From assembly GCA_016758965.1 (NCBI GenBank), contig JAEPRB010000086.1, positions 62,001 through 126,000 of the forward strand: 64,000 nucleotides of DNA, written 5' to 3'. The notes beneath the pieces were generated by a model, which was not told where the DNA came from, did no database searches, and saw only the letters and a program-made list of their open reading frames with translations. The DNA comes from Circinella minor (lineage: Eukaryota > Mucoromycota > Mucoromycetes > Mucorales > Lichtheimiaceae). Of the stretch, positions 1 to 12,605 are shown one piece after another; within the stretch, counting starts at the first letter, position 1; each line of letters opens with the position of its first letter. Both the position numbers and the translations under genes were made by a program.

Positions 1-344
1 GTTGTTCGGGTTTTAGCTCAAGCAATTTTACCGACCCAATCATTTTTTATCAAAAATAATAAAATAAAATATCTTTGGTAGAGATATGATACAATATCAA
101 AGCAATTTTGATAATAAAGTTTTCCCAAATCCAATATTTTAGGTTTGCTTTTTTCTTCTCTTTCTCTTATATATATATTTATATATATTTAATCTTTATA
201 TATCTTTTTCTTTCCCCCCCTCCTTTCTTTTTCTTCTTTTCTTCTTCTTTTGGTGTCTTCTTTAATATTTTCAGAAAATACCTTTTTCTTTTTTTTCTTT
301 TTTTTTTGTTTTATTTAAATATATAAATAAAAGTTAACATTCAC

Positions 345-1555
345 ATGTCATATTGCAATGAATGTAGAGTAGAAGTGATGCATAATTCACCCCCATCCGA
401 TGGAAAGCACGTCGTTCCCATTGATAATAATGGTGCTACTCGTCATACCACAAGTAGTTGCCTTAGTAATAAAAAGAAGGAACGACAACAACAACAACAG
501 CAGGAACCCGATAACAACCATTATAATAGTAAAGAATTACCACGAATACCTGTCGCTATGCGACACCCATATATGATTACTTCTGTTCGTCAATATCGTT
601 CTGATGCTCAACAACTTCAACTTCAACAACATATTATATCTGAATCTTTTGTTCCAGTCATACCCTATTCTGCAGATCGTCCTGCACGAAAACGACGAAG
701 ACCTCCATTTTCATGTTCTTCATTAATTAGTCAAGCTATATCTACTTCAGAAACAGGTCAAATGACACTTCAAGATATATATAAATGGATTTTAGATAAA
801 TATCCTTCATTATATAATGAAGAAGATACTGGTTGGCAGGTAAAAAAAAAAAAAAAAAAGCAAACAAATCTTTTCTGTTTTTTTTTTTTTGAAGCATGCA
901 GAAAATATTAAAAACGCGTTTCAAAAACATGGAGGGAGAGAAAAAAAAAACAATGAATAATAAATAACTTTGGGGTGCGCAATTATTTATATATATTTTT
1001 GTTTTCATGTTATAGAATACTATAAGACATAATCTTTCATTAAACAAATGTTTTAAAAAGATACCAAAATCTGGTTCGAATCGTGGTAAAGGTGGATATT
1101 GGACATTAGATTCGAAGTATATTGAAGATGAAGGATCAAATAATATTAACAAAAAAAATCAACGGCGAGTGAGTCCGAATAACCATAATAATAACACGAG
1201 ACCTGAAGAACAAATATCATCATCATCATCATCCATAATAACGTCTCATACTAATAAAAAATCATCATCATCACCATCTTCTTCACAACAACAACAACAA
1301 CAAACGTCATCACATCCATCGTCATTATCATTAATATCACCGTCATCTCCATTACCATCTTCCACAATCATTCATCCGACAATAAAATCATCAACATTTT
1401 CTTCACCAGTCACTACGGAATTATCATCATCTTTAATAACATCAACGTCATCATCATCATTATCATCTTCTTCTTCTTTATCATTATCGTCATCATTACC
1501 ACCATCCATAAATCCCACTACACATGTGATGCAAATACAAAGCATTTTAAATTAA
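345..1555 (+). CDS. Forkhead (winged-helix) transcription factor
   Basis: Two exons, 345-839 and 1016-1555 (344 aa), joined across a GT-AG intron (gtaaaa...tatag) that splits the DNA-binding domain. The forkhead domain spans about residues 119-204: it opens with [11 protein letters not shown], has the helix [14 protein letters not shown], then the recognition helix [17 protein letters not shown] (the IRHNLS core contacts the DNA major groove in this family), and ends in wing residues KGGYWTLD. The usual PPYSY start is changed to PPFSC. Upstream are a Gln run and a basic patch (RKRRR) just before the domain, probably a nuclear signal. The C-terminal 140 residues are almost pure Ser/Thr/Pro/Gln low complexity and are presumably disordered. 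Expected role: nuclear sequence-specific transcription factor. Target genes and subfamily (Fkh/Fox class) cannot be assigned. The start is the first ATG after a long pyrimidine-rich leader. Confidence 0.88.
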
Positions 1556-1907
1556 AAAAAAAAAGAAAAAAAAAAACTTTGAAGTATATATAACTCTTTC
1601 TCTCTTTTTTTTTTCTCTGTATACACAAAAAAAAAGTGATGAAACAAATTTTGGTAAACAACCAACAACTTGTAATAGCAATAATAAAACCATACCACAC
1701 ACACTCACATATACACTGCCGCACACATTCGTTCATAGCCATATATTACTATTTATCATTTGTCATTCGATTATTATTATTAAATAATCTGGGCACAGTG
1801 TATATATAAAGAAAACTCATACAATTTCAAATGCATCCATTGGCATTTTATTATATAATTTTTTGTTATTATTATAACAATGAATCATTATTCCTTTTTT
1901 TTTTTTT
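1556..1907. other. Convergent 3' intergenic region
   Basis: Short AT-rich gap between the 3' ends of the forkhead gene and the MYSM1-like gene, which converge. It holds A- and T-rich runs suited to 3'-end formation on both strands. I see no gene or RNA in it. Confidence 0.6.
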
Positions 1908-2281
1908 TTACCAATCTTTTAAACTATCTCTTAATCTTGTTAAAAAGGAATCTATATTAGAAGTAGACTCTTCTTTTTGTTGTTGTTGTTCATCCATATT
2001 TTCATCTTCATTATTATTATTATTAGGTCGTTCAATCCATGGCATACGTACACCTAAACTTTTAATAATTTTTTCCAATTTACTTTCGTGTGAATCTTGT
2101 CTCCAAAGATCAGTAAAATCAACTTTTTCTGGAGAATCTTTGTATACGTTTAACAAATCGAACTATATATAAAGTGAAAAAAAGAATTTGGATGAGATCT
2201 CTTGGTATTTTTTTTGGGGGGGTGAGAAAAGAGAGTGTAAGGGGAATTGGGAAAGAAAGAAAATGTATGATTATAAATCAC

Positions 2282-2329
<48 letters not shown>

Positions 2330-5018
2330 CTACGAAGAAGAGGAATAATAACTTACAAGTCGATCCGCATTCTCAGAAGAAATTGATTGATCATTTTGTA
2401 ATTCATAGATGAGGCGTTTTGGGATCTTTCGATCATCATTACTATCACCAACATAAAACCAATTAATAACGGAAGCTGACCCGGGTAATCTTGGGTCGTA
2501 CGGACCTACAATAGCACCAACAAATGGTTCAATGGTCCCTCCTCCTCCTCCTCGTACTTGTTCTTCTTGACCATCGATCACCATAGGATCATCTACACCA
2601 TCATCACCATGATGACATTTTTCTCGACAAAGAATTTGATAATTTCGTTGGTTTTCTAAATCCACAATACTTGGATCTGGTATAAAAGTAGGATGAGAAT
2701 GATACCAGCCTACAACAGTCATATTTTTTTCTTCAATTAATTGTCTTGTTTCAATAGCACTCGTTGGATCCATTTCAACATTAACATCATTTTGTCCTGT
2801 ATTTAATGAACGACATGGAAATGCTTCCTTAATACACATTTCTAAAATTTTTAAAGTTTTTTTTTTTTTTTTTTTAGTAACATCTAACATGCGATTTTTT
2901 CTAATTATAGTAATAAACAAATCCCTTATAAATAAATAAAATTTAAGCTTACTTTTTTTAACCTTATCCCATTCTCCTGCCAAAAAACCAATAATTTCTG
3001 TTGTCATCAAATGAGCATGAAAATCCATTTGTAATAAAACATTTGAATGAACTTGTAATTCAAAAGGTTGACATCCTAATATATTAGATCCTGGTTTTCC
3101 ATTAAATGGTTCACATTTTATCATTGTCAATGGATCACTAAAAATTTTAAAATGTAACCCACCCCCCCATTATTTTGTTATCAGTTTATCATTTCGATGA
3201 TCAGTTAAATATAGAGAGCTTAATCTAAATTTTTTTTTTAAAAAAAAAATACATACTCATCCTTATTAAGTTGACTATACATAATGGAAGGTCGCTCACG
3301 TGTTCGACGTAAACGTAATTTTGAATAACTTGTACGACCATTTTCGTCATAAGCAGAAGCATTATTACGTTGTTCAGGAGTTACACTACGATGAGGTTTT
3401 GTTTGCTTACTATGTGTAAAAATTATAGGAGTTATATTAACAAAAAAAAAAAAAAAAACCTTATTTATATTTTGTTTCCTTTTTTGATATAATTTCTTAT
3501 ATATTAATGAATAAATAAATATATAAATATTTTCTTACGCTTTAGGAGATGTTTTTCGTTTTTGTTGTGTTGAAATTGTAGAAGGAGGAGGAGGAGAAGA
3601 AGATATATGTTTATTATTAAGTTGGTCACCAATAGCAAGATTTGATAATGTGTTTGTTGGATCTTCTGTTGATGTTGATGTTGTATTAGAATTATCAGTT
3701 ATACCACTAATAGAATTAGTAGAAGCTATTGTTGTTGTTGTGGTGGTGGTATTAGTACTAGTACTATTAGATGATTGTTCAGATGAGTGTTGTTGTTCCA
3801 TATGTTCTGAGACTTGTTCAGGTTGAGATTGAGATAATGCCGATTGTATTTTATCATCATCATTATTATTAGTGTTCTCATTCTTTGTATTAGTAGTAGA
3901 ATCTGCTGTTTCTTTTGTTGTTGTTGTTTTTGATTTATTTTGATTGACACTTGATCTTGCAAGATAAGCCCTTGCAGCAGCAGAATTAGGATCCAAAGGT
4001 TTACCTGATAATGTATAACCTTCTCCACTTTCACGTACCTAACAAGAACAACAATAATAATAATTATTAATAACAAAAAAAAAAAAACTTTCTTTTTTAC
4101 ATCCCTTTTTCTAAAACTTTCTATATCCCATCTCCTTTTGACAAACCTTATCCGGTAAAGGAATTTTATCACGATACATTTTAATAAAATGTTTTTGTGC
4201 ATGACTTCGAATTGAATTTGAATCTCTTGTTTTTATATGTGCTGCTAACTAAATATATATAATCTCGATAAGGTTATTTTATTCTTTGTTCTCATCCCCA
4301 TCCCCATTTATATAATCTTTATCAACCATTTCCACCTCCTATATATATATATTTATATTACCTTTGGCCAGTCTCGACCAAATAATCTTAATCCTTCCAA
4401 AAACTTTGATTCTTCTTCTTCAGAATAAACTCCAGTATTACATCCTTCAGGTACAGGTTTCTTTGGTTTCTTTATAGGTGTTGATGATGATGATGAATGT
4501 TTTTCAGTTTTTGTTGTTGTTGTTGTTGTAGATTGATTTTCTTCATTCTCTGTTGCTGTAGTAGTAGTAGTAGTAGTAACAATATTAGATTCAGTTTCTT
4601 CTGGTTCAGAAGCTTTTCGTTTACGACCCCGTTTTCCTATAATAATATATAATTATTTAACACATGAATAAAAGCATATATTTATATATTAATTATCCCC
4701 TTTTCATCAAAATCGTTTATATTTACCAGGTCCAGGTGATGCCTTTGACTTTGCACGACTCGTCTTTTTTTTAGGTGCATAATTATCGTCTTCACTGTCA
4801 TCCTCATAATTCCCGTCATTATAATCTTCTCCACCACGCGCATGATATTGTTCATAAGCACCAGCTTCATTACTATATTCTGTATAATAATCGTCATTAC
4901 TTGCCCCTGATTGCATTGCATCTTCAGCTAATAATCGAGCAATAAGAGCTGAACTCATTTCTTCTTCTTCAGCTTTTGAAATAGGTTCTTTTTTCTTATT
5001 ATTCTTTTTTGGTGCCAT
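1908..5018 (-). CDS. MYSM1/2A-DUB-like SANT-MPN (JAMM) deubiquitinase
   Basis: Eight exons on the minus strand: 5018-4727, 4636-4362, 4248-4147, 4038-3539, 3409-3257, 3137-2953, 2841-2357 and 2162-1908 (748 aa). A SANT/Myb domain lies at about residues 165-216, with FGRDWPKLAAHI and the SHAQKHF signature. An MPN+ domain follows at about 440-620: the catalytic Glu is in MTTEIIGFLAGEW, and the zinc-binding JAMM motif is in WYHSHPTFIPDPSIVD (HxHP, then Ser and Asp at canonical spacing, near residue 550). Order and wording (EMDP, GWYHSHPTF, PSxxD) match animal MYSM1, a nuclear histone H2A-K119 deubiquitinase. The SWIRM domain that sits between SANT and MPN in MYSM1 is not recognisable here; that stretch is Thr/Ser/Asn low complexity. 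All metal ligands are present, so the enzyme is probably active. The H2A substrate is inferred from the family. Confidence 0.85.
2282..2329. repeat. Compound (CA)n(TA)n microsatellite in an intron
   Basis: About twelve CA units followed directly by about twelve TA units, inside the last intron (2356-2163) of the MYSM1-like gene. A second compound repeat of the same order occurs at 33791-33832. Confidence 0.9.
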
Positions 5019-6093
5019 GTTTTTTTTCTTTTTAATATATGTATATATTTATATATATATCGTTCTTATGAATATCTATCACATATTATTTAATAGATTA
5101 AAAAAAATCCAATTTTTAAATATAAAATAGAAAGAAAGTGTAAGTGTGAGTGAGTGAGTGAGTGAGTGTCTACATATGTCATGTGTGAATATATAAAAAT
5201 AAAAAGTAAAATAAAAAATTAAAAAAGGCAAAAAAATAAAATAAACCATGCTTACTTTTTATGTGTCAAAAAAAAAAAAAAAAACGCGTCTCTTTTGTTC
5301 TTGTTTATTATTGTTGTACGCCCCTTTTTTTTTTCACCAATTTAATTGATATCGTAATATAACGTTTTAAAGAAAGAAAATTAAAAAGTTTCTTTTAAAA
5401 AAGAAGAAAAAGAAAAATATTTAAGATGCTTGTAAAAAAAAAAAAAGAAAATAATAAAATAAAAAATATTAATGGAGGCTTGTTAATGGAGTAAAATGAT
5501 AACCAAAATAGTGAACACGAAACACGTCGTTTCTTAACCTAAGTGAAGAGACGACAGAGAGAGAAAGATTGCGGGGATTTAAAGATGAATCCATTCATGT
5601 CTTACTATTCTAAAGTTTAAATGATTTATACCTTTCTTTTCTGAATTACTTGTTATATATATCTTATTTGCATATCATCATTATTTCATATTTCATTTGA
5701 CAGATGATAGTAACTAGTTAAACAACATGTCATTATAAAAAAAAGAAGTATATATTTACTTCTGATACTGTTTCATTGGATCTGTACCTATGTAAAGTTA
5801 AGTTATTCAATTGATAAATCTGGGTTTATTTATTATTGTATACATTTGAAAAGGAACGAATTATATATATTTCTTTATCAGACAAAAATAATTTTCTCTC
5901 TTTTCCTTTCACAACAACACGAAAGCCCTTAATATTTTACAAATAACCATTAAAAAAAGTAAATCAACCTTTCTTTTTTTTTTTTTTTTAACTTTAATTT
6001 TAAAGGTATATTGTAAGAAGAAGAAGAAGAAGGTAAAAATGAATACTTTTGAATTCACTTTTAAAAGTTTTATTTTGACAACCTTTAAAAAGA
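5019..6093. other. Divergent intergenic region (MYSM1-like / Far11)
   Basis: About 1.1 kb between the divergently transcribed MYSM1-like and Far11 genes, so it should hold both promoters. It contains many A and T runs and a short GTGA tandem repeat near 5142-5168. No open frame or RNA gene is convincing. Confidence 0.6.
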
Positions 6094-6382
6094 ATGTTTC
6101 AAACTGTAGAAACAAAAAAAACTTGGTGTAAAACAATAATTAACGATAGTGATAGTGGTAATGATTCATTATTATTATCTAAAACAAATCAACTTTTAAC
6201 TGAATTAAAACATGATCTTATTATTAAAGAAGAAGAAAAAGAAGAAGAAGAAAAGGTAAAAGATTATAAAATAAAAAAAATAAAAATAATAAAAAAAAAA
6301 GTTATTATCATATTCTTATTCTTGTTCTAGGAATTACATTCTCGTCGTTTAATTAACTTGTTAATAAAAAAAGAAATCAACC
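6094..6382 (+). other. Possible 5' coding exon(s) of the Far11 gene, out of frame as read
   Basis: An ATG at 6094 opens a 54-codon frame ending in a Glu/Lys run. A plausible intron (6256 to about 6330, gtaaaa...ttctag) joins it to a frame reading ELHSRRLINLLIKK. That frame then stops at TAA just after 6400, while the Far11 body is open in another frame from 6383. Removing one base from the A7 run at 6366-6372 would make the two continuous. This is therefore either 5' leader with an unrelated small frame, or the true N-terminus separated by a one-base indel. I cannot decide from one sequence. Confidence 0.4.
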
Positions 6383-9300
6383 ATGACATTGGATAAATAT
6401 AAAAAAGATATTGACGAATTCTTTAATTATACGGATTTATTATCTATTTTACGAGAATATTATAATGCATATCAACATTATTTTGAAACGCGTAAGTTAT
6501 TATTATTATTGTGCTTCGATTCATATATATTCTCCTTTCCTAAATATTTTATTATTTTTAGAAAATAATATGGATTTACAAAAGATAAAAGAACAAATTG
6601 GACAAACTAAAAAATTAAATGATCAATTAATTCTGGTTCAAATGGTAGCATATATTATTCTTGGTAAGAAGGGAATTTTTTATATTATTTGATGAATGGA
6701 TGAATTAATAAAGATTTATATTATATATAAAAATAGGATCATTTTGTGAGAATGATCATGTATTAAAAACGGATCAAAAATTCATTATCAACAATGAATT
6801 AATTAATAAAGACTTGTCAGAATGGATAAATTTATTTTTTAAATTACTTTTGGATGATATTCATAAGAATAGAATAACAATGATAGATAAGGATAATGAT
6901 GATAATAATAGGTGAGTAATAACATTATATATATATATATATAAGGTGATTTGTATTAAACTCATTTATACATATATCAATTTTTATATAGAAAACTTCA
7001 TGAAAAATTAATGGATACTTATATTACAATTATTTATTTGTTGATAATTACATCTCAATCATTGGGTTAGTTTATTTAATTATCATTTTCAATCCATACA
7101 TTTTCAAGTTATTAATAATTTATATTTATTTTAGAAAAAAAATTAGTACTGAATGGGGATATACCTGTACAATTATTTTTAATTCTCACAATTAAAAATA
7201 CATCACTTTACAACAACAAAAAGGTAAATTCAATTGATAAAACCCTAGTTTCATTATACTAAATATGTATATATATATATATATATATATTCTAGTTTTT
7301 TTTATTATTATATAAAGTATTAATTATATATTTTGGTGATATGGATCAAATGAAAATAACCAAAGATCAAATTCGATCATTTTATAATTTACCACCTATT
7401 GATCATGGTAATATATAATAATAGCATTACCAGGAATTATAACAACGAACTTATTTAATACATGTATTTGAATTTATAGATAAATCTTTTAAATCAACTC
7501 TTGACGATTTATATGATTTTCAATATGAAATTAAAGATAAATATACTGATTATCAATTACCATTTAATTCTATTACTACTACTGCTACTACTTTACTTTC
7601 AAAAATGGAATCATTATCATTATCAGAACAAAATGATAACATTATAAGATCGCCACCCCCTTTTCAACATTATTTTCCACCAAAACTTAAATCACCTCCC
7701 ACAACGTCATTATCATCATCATCATCATCAACAACACAAAATAATGTAGAAGATGATTCACCTTCTGTCATTGAATTTAAAAAACAATTAGAAAAAAAAC
7801 AATCCAAAACACCTTTTGTACTAGGAACACCTAAAGCAATTGAAGAGGCAGGAAAATTATTTGTATCAACTATAAATTTATCAATTAGTCAATACCAAAT
7901 CATTCAAGAACGTGAAAAATGGATTAAAAATGAAGATTTAAAAAGAATGAAACAATATGACCATCCAATTCTTCATAAAGTGGAACTCTTTTATGTAAGT
8001 TTATTATTATTAAAAACAAAAAAAAAAAAGGGGGGGGGGAAGAGAAGGAATGTGATTTATCCGAGTTTTGGGAATTAACTTTATCTATTGTTCTAGAATT
8101 CGATTGTACAAAATTTACCGAATATAGCGACAACTTTATTAGAACAACTACTTATTATGGCACCAACACCTTCAACTCCAATACATGATTCTATGGACTG
8201 GAATAATAATAATAATAGTAATGAATGTACTGATATTATTCGTAATCGACAAATTATTCGAACCACGATTTCTTTTATTATAATATTATTACTTAAATGG
8301 TTCAAAACTTCTCGTAAGTCATCATTTCTCTTTTTCTCTTTTCTTTCTCTCTCTCTCTCTCTAATAATCCAAGCTTTTATAATATAAATTAGATGTAATG
8401 AAATTTGAATATTTTAGTCAGTTACTTGTTGATAATGGATATTTAATGTTAAGTATTCGATCATTAATGATTGAAGATATAAAAACGATGAATGAATCAA
8501 ATGTTGACAATCAAAAGTATGGGTAAAGTATATTTTTTTTCACCGTTTTGCCAATTTTCAATCTACTTTTCATTTTCAAAATCATACATTATTGACACTA
8601 TTTTTATATGTAGGTTTTTTAAACAAATTAATTTAATGAATTTCAATCATGAAGAAGGTGGATTTTCTTCTTCTACTTGCTCTTCTTCTTCTTCATTTTC
8701 CATCCCTTACTCATGGGAAGAGCCAGAACAAGAAAAAGAAGATTTAGATTCAATACCGTATAACCAACGAAACAAAGATTGGTTGTTGAATACGTTAAGA
8801 ATTTTACAAATGATTACGAAAAGAAAGCCATTACGAAATCGGATATTAGCAAAGTATAAAGCCTTTGTATGTATTAAAATCAGGAGAAGAAAAAAAGAGA
8901 AACAGCGAAAAAATAATAGTTCAAGATATAAGGGATATAAATGGATGAAGGGTTTATTAAAAAAAAACATGACGATCCCTTTCTATTATTATTAGATTCC
9001 ATTAAAACGTATTACAAAATATAACAAAAATTCTATCGAAGAGTTATATGCTTTAAAAGTTTTGAAAAGTCAAGTTCGATATTTGGGACATAAATGGAGA
9101 GAAGGTAATTCAACAATCTAAGCTGTGTGTAATGTGATATTAAACAAAATTATAATTATTTTTAGAAAATATGAAAATAATTTCTGCTATTTCACGACGA
9201 TGTTCAATGAATCTTCGAGATGATTGGTTGTCTCAGTGTGACAATGATAATGATAATATGAACAATAATAATTATAATGAATTAGTAAGTTTAATAATAA

Positions 9301-9985
9301 AATATCATAAAATAAATGAAAGTCAAAGTTATTAATATTCTATATTGACTCTGTGTAGAAATTGGAAGATAATATGCGAAGACTTGTAAAACTATACCAT
9401 GACCACCAATATGATGTCAACACAGAGACTACAATGGATCAAAATGACAATGATTTAAAAACAAAAACTAATGGAAACGGTCATTGTAATGGGATTGATG
9501 ATAATGCAGCAAGAAATGGACTCATTCAGAAAATCAACCAATTGTTTAAACAACCACTTCAACGTCGAATTGAATCAAAAAACATGATTCAAGTACCATT
9601 TGAAACTGATGGATGGGATGCTCCCACACCCATAACAACTGGATCAAATAAATTATTAAAAAAGAAGAAGAATGATGATATTGAAGATGATGATGATATT
9701 GATACCGATGATGAAGAAGAAGAAAATGAAAATAGGATCATGAATGGAAAAAATAAGAACGACCCATTAGAAAATATTGATTGGAGTAATTTAACTGAAG
9801 ATGAATTAAATACAAGAATTAATTTAGTGGGTGAACAGACAGAACAGCGATGGATGAATGTTGATTTAAACGATCCCGCTTATTGTAAAGTTTTACTGGA
9901 TGTTGAAACTGAAATAGATGACGAACTTATAGTTACTAATGATACTTTTGATGATGATATTGATGTGGACCCATGGTCTTCCTAA
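6383..9985 (+). CDS. FAR11: Far11/STRIP-like subunit of the STRIPAK complex
   Basis: Thirteen exons from ATG 6383: 6383-6491, 6562-6663, 6737-6911, 6992-7065, 7135-7223, 7296-7407, 7480-7994, 8097-8313, 8393-8522, 8614-8866, 8996-9104, 9166-9284 and 9359-9985. They give 876 aa, close to the 800-950 aa of STRIP proteins. The N-terminal N1221 region begins DKYKKDIDEFFNYTD. The strongest match is the DUF3402 region near the C-terminus, reading ALKVLKSQVRYLGHKWREEN then MKIISAISRR, nearly the wording of animal STRIP1/2. STRIP/Far11 scaffolds the striatin-PP2A-kinase complex at endomembranes and controls cell fusion, polarity and morphogenesis in fungi. Acidic low-complexity inserts (9650-9750) and a divergent tail ending DVDPWSS are unusual. 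The N-terminus is uncertain: an in-frame stop sits at 6365, just upstream of the chosen start. Confidence 0.85.
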
Positions 9986-12605
9986 AAAAAAAAAAGATAT
10001 TACATTCACACATTTATAAGTAGAACTATCTTTTTTCTTTATATATTTTATATAATTACACGATATTATTATACCTTTATTATATATGTTTCTTTTGCTT
10101 TTTTTTTTTGTTTAACACACCTTTCAACTCTTATCACTCCAATACAAATATTTTGGAATGTATTTTGTACATAGATTTTTTTTATATACCTTCTACGTAT
10201 TCATATTACAAACAAATAAATAAACAAAATGTACAAGCTTATTTCGTATAAAATGTATACACTTATATTTGTCTTTTCCTTTGGAACTCTAAAAATGAAA
10301 TAAAAAGTTAATTAGTTTACCCTATATTTAACCTTTACATTATAATGATACGTATCTCATTATCGTAATAGATATAGTTCTATTACGTATCATGTTATTA
10401 TAGATGATATACAAGCTTTGTAAACAAAATATTTAAATACGTACATGATTTAATTTTTTTTAATCAACATTTGAAATACTACTGCGTAATAGTTACATAA
10501 TAAAACAAGTACTGTACTGGGTCATTAGAAAAAAAAAGTAAGAGTTTCAAAATAGATTATTGACATAAACAACAAGTTCATGTTTTCAAATATAGATTTT
10601 TAATAAAAAAAAAATAGTTTTGTTAATAATCCGTTCAAAGCATAATATATATATAGCAATCATAATAGTCATTACCTATTACCTTGGTAACGGTTATATT
10701 GACTTTCGCTCTTTATGATTGAGAAAATAGAGAAGGAATGACCATAATAAATTACCAGCTGAGGATAGTGTTATTTATAAAATTATATGTTTAAGGTAAT
10801 AAAGCTTGAAAAGAATAATGGTTTTGAAATAATCGTTGTCATGGTGATCCAAGTTATTTAATTTCACTCCCTTTGTTTCACAATAAACTCCGTGGAAAGC
10901 ACAGACCCTCTTCCCCATGTTTTTTCTTTTTTGTTATTTCGAGAAAACAACCTTTTCCCATAAAGTTTATGACATGCTTTTAAATGGTTTAATCTTTTAA
11001 TGTAAAAAAAAAAAAAAAATAAAAAATAAAAATAAATAAAGAGTTATATATATATAAGCTTTTTAATGATCTGAAATCCATACATCTCCTAAAAAGTTTC
11101 TATCTAGTAGATTCAAGTTTAGAACTTGCATATATTTTCTTTTTGCTTCCAGATATATAAAACTAAATTTATATCATATATCAAATCAACAAACCAAAAC
11201 CCTACGTTTTCAGTTTTCTTAAAAACAATCCATGTTCTGCTTTATAATATACACATGAAAAGACCTAGTCAGTCCAAGTTGTTAGATAATAAATCAAATT
11301 CAGACGCTTTTGAAAAAAGCAAATCCTTTTTTTTTTCCCGGTATATTATGCCAATTTTTTTTTGAGAAGAATCTAAAAAAAAAAAAAAAGATCTTACATA
11401 TATCCGGATTTTTAATGGAAAATGATATCGATAAAATAAAACTAATAAGATTATTTTGAATATTATTACTGAATTTCGAGAAAAGAGTTATCATTACGTA
11501 TAAATAATATAATGTAATTTTACATGGACCTTAGAACACTGTTGTACTCATTATTACTATTACATATTGCATAAAATTCAGCTAATTCATGTTGTACATT
11601 TTTAAAGTGCGCATAAATAATGTCCCATATTCAATGAAAAGTGATTCTGAGTAAATGTAACTTTTGGCAGCTCACTTTTTTTTTATTTTATTTTTTAATT
11701 ACATACATATTTATCAGAGATGTGGGAAAGGATGAAATGAAATTACATAACATTTTGATTTGTGTAATACATTAGATAATGAGTGACTACGTAGAAATAA
11801 AATTTTATATGATGCTTACTGTTACACAAGTCCACATAGAACGATACTATAGTTTATGCTTCTGTTGGATGGTTGAAAAGAAATAATCTATTTTATTTAT
11901 TATATATCTATATATTTACTATATTATAATATATTATTCTATTTGACAGATAGACATGATATTTAGTTTACCTTTTTTTTTACACAGTTTTATAGATAAT
12001 AGAGCAATGATGGTAGAAGAGTTACATTTCAAATTAAGTTTTATTCATGTGTTCTGGCAAGTCCACGAGAAAGAAACGAATTTTATTTAAAATGCTGAAT
12101 AAACATTGTTTCACTCCGAATGACAGAATGTAGTATCTAGTACTTAATTTGTTTATTAATTAAAAAAAATGTATCCCCACAACTCTTTGTGTATTACGTA
12201 GAATCGATTTGTGATCATGATGAATATAATTTGAAATTATTGAAAAGAGGTTAAAATAAGTAAATTACGTAGGAATACGTTTCTCATTTATAACATAAAA
12301 GATAATATTCTCATCAAGTTGCTATAATTGTATTTTCTTTACAAAGCTATACTCAATATATATATATATATATAAAAAATTCATCAATATGATTGATAAT
12401 TGCTGTATAATAGTATCGAGGGAAAAAAAAGGAGTGAGTAAATCATCTGTTTTGTTCTTATATATAAATAAAAGAATTTTTTTTATTCTACATATTGTTT
12501 TTTTTTTTTGTCTCTATCACTCTATTACTTGTAAATTATTATATAGCACTTCCCCCTCCTTTCTCAAACATTTTATAAAAAAGAAAAGCATTCTTCTGGA
12601 TAAAA
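9986..12605. other. Intergenic region, no gene seen
   Basis: About 2.6 kb between Far11 and phospholipase B, both on the plus strand. Very AT-rich, with long A/T runs and repeated TACGTA/TTACGTA words (for example near 10345, 10385, 10435, 11495, 11790 and 12195). Only short chance frames occur. The last 200 bp probably hold the phospholipase promoter. Confidence 0.6.

Noticed and set aside
108..326. Short hydrophobic open frame before the forkhead gene
   Set aside because: A T-rich leader translated into Phe/Ile/Tyr runs; no family features, and its position suits promoter or 5' leader.
1070..1086. GGTTCGAATC, resembling a tRNA B box
   Set aside because: It lies inside the forkhead coding exon, and no cloverleaf or A box fits around it.
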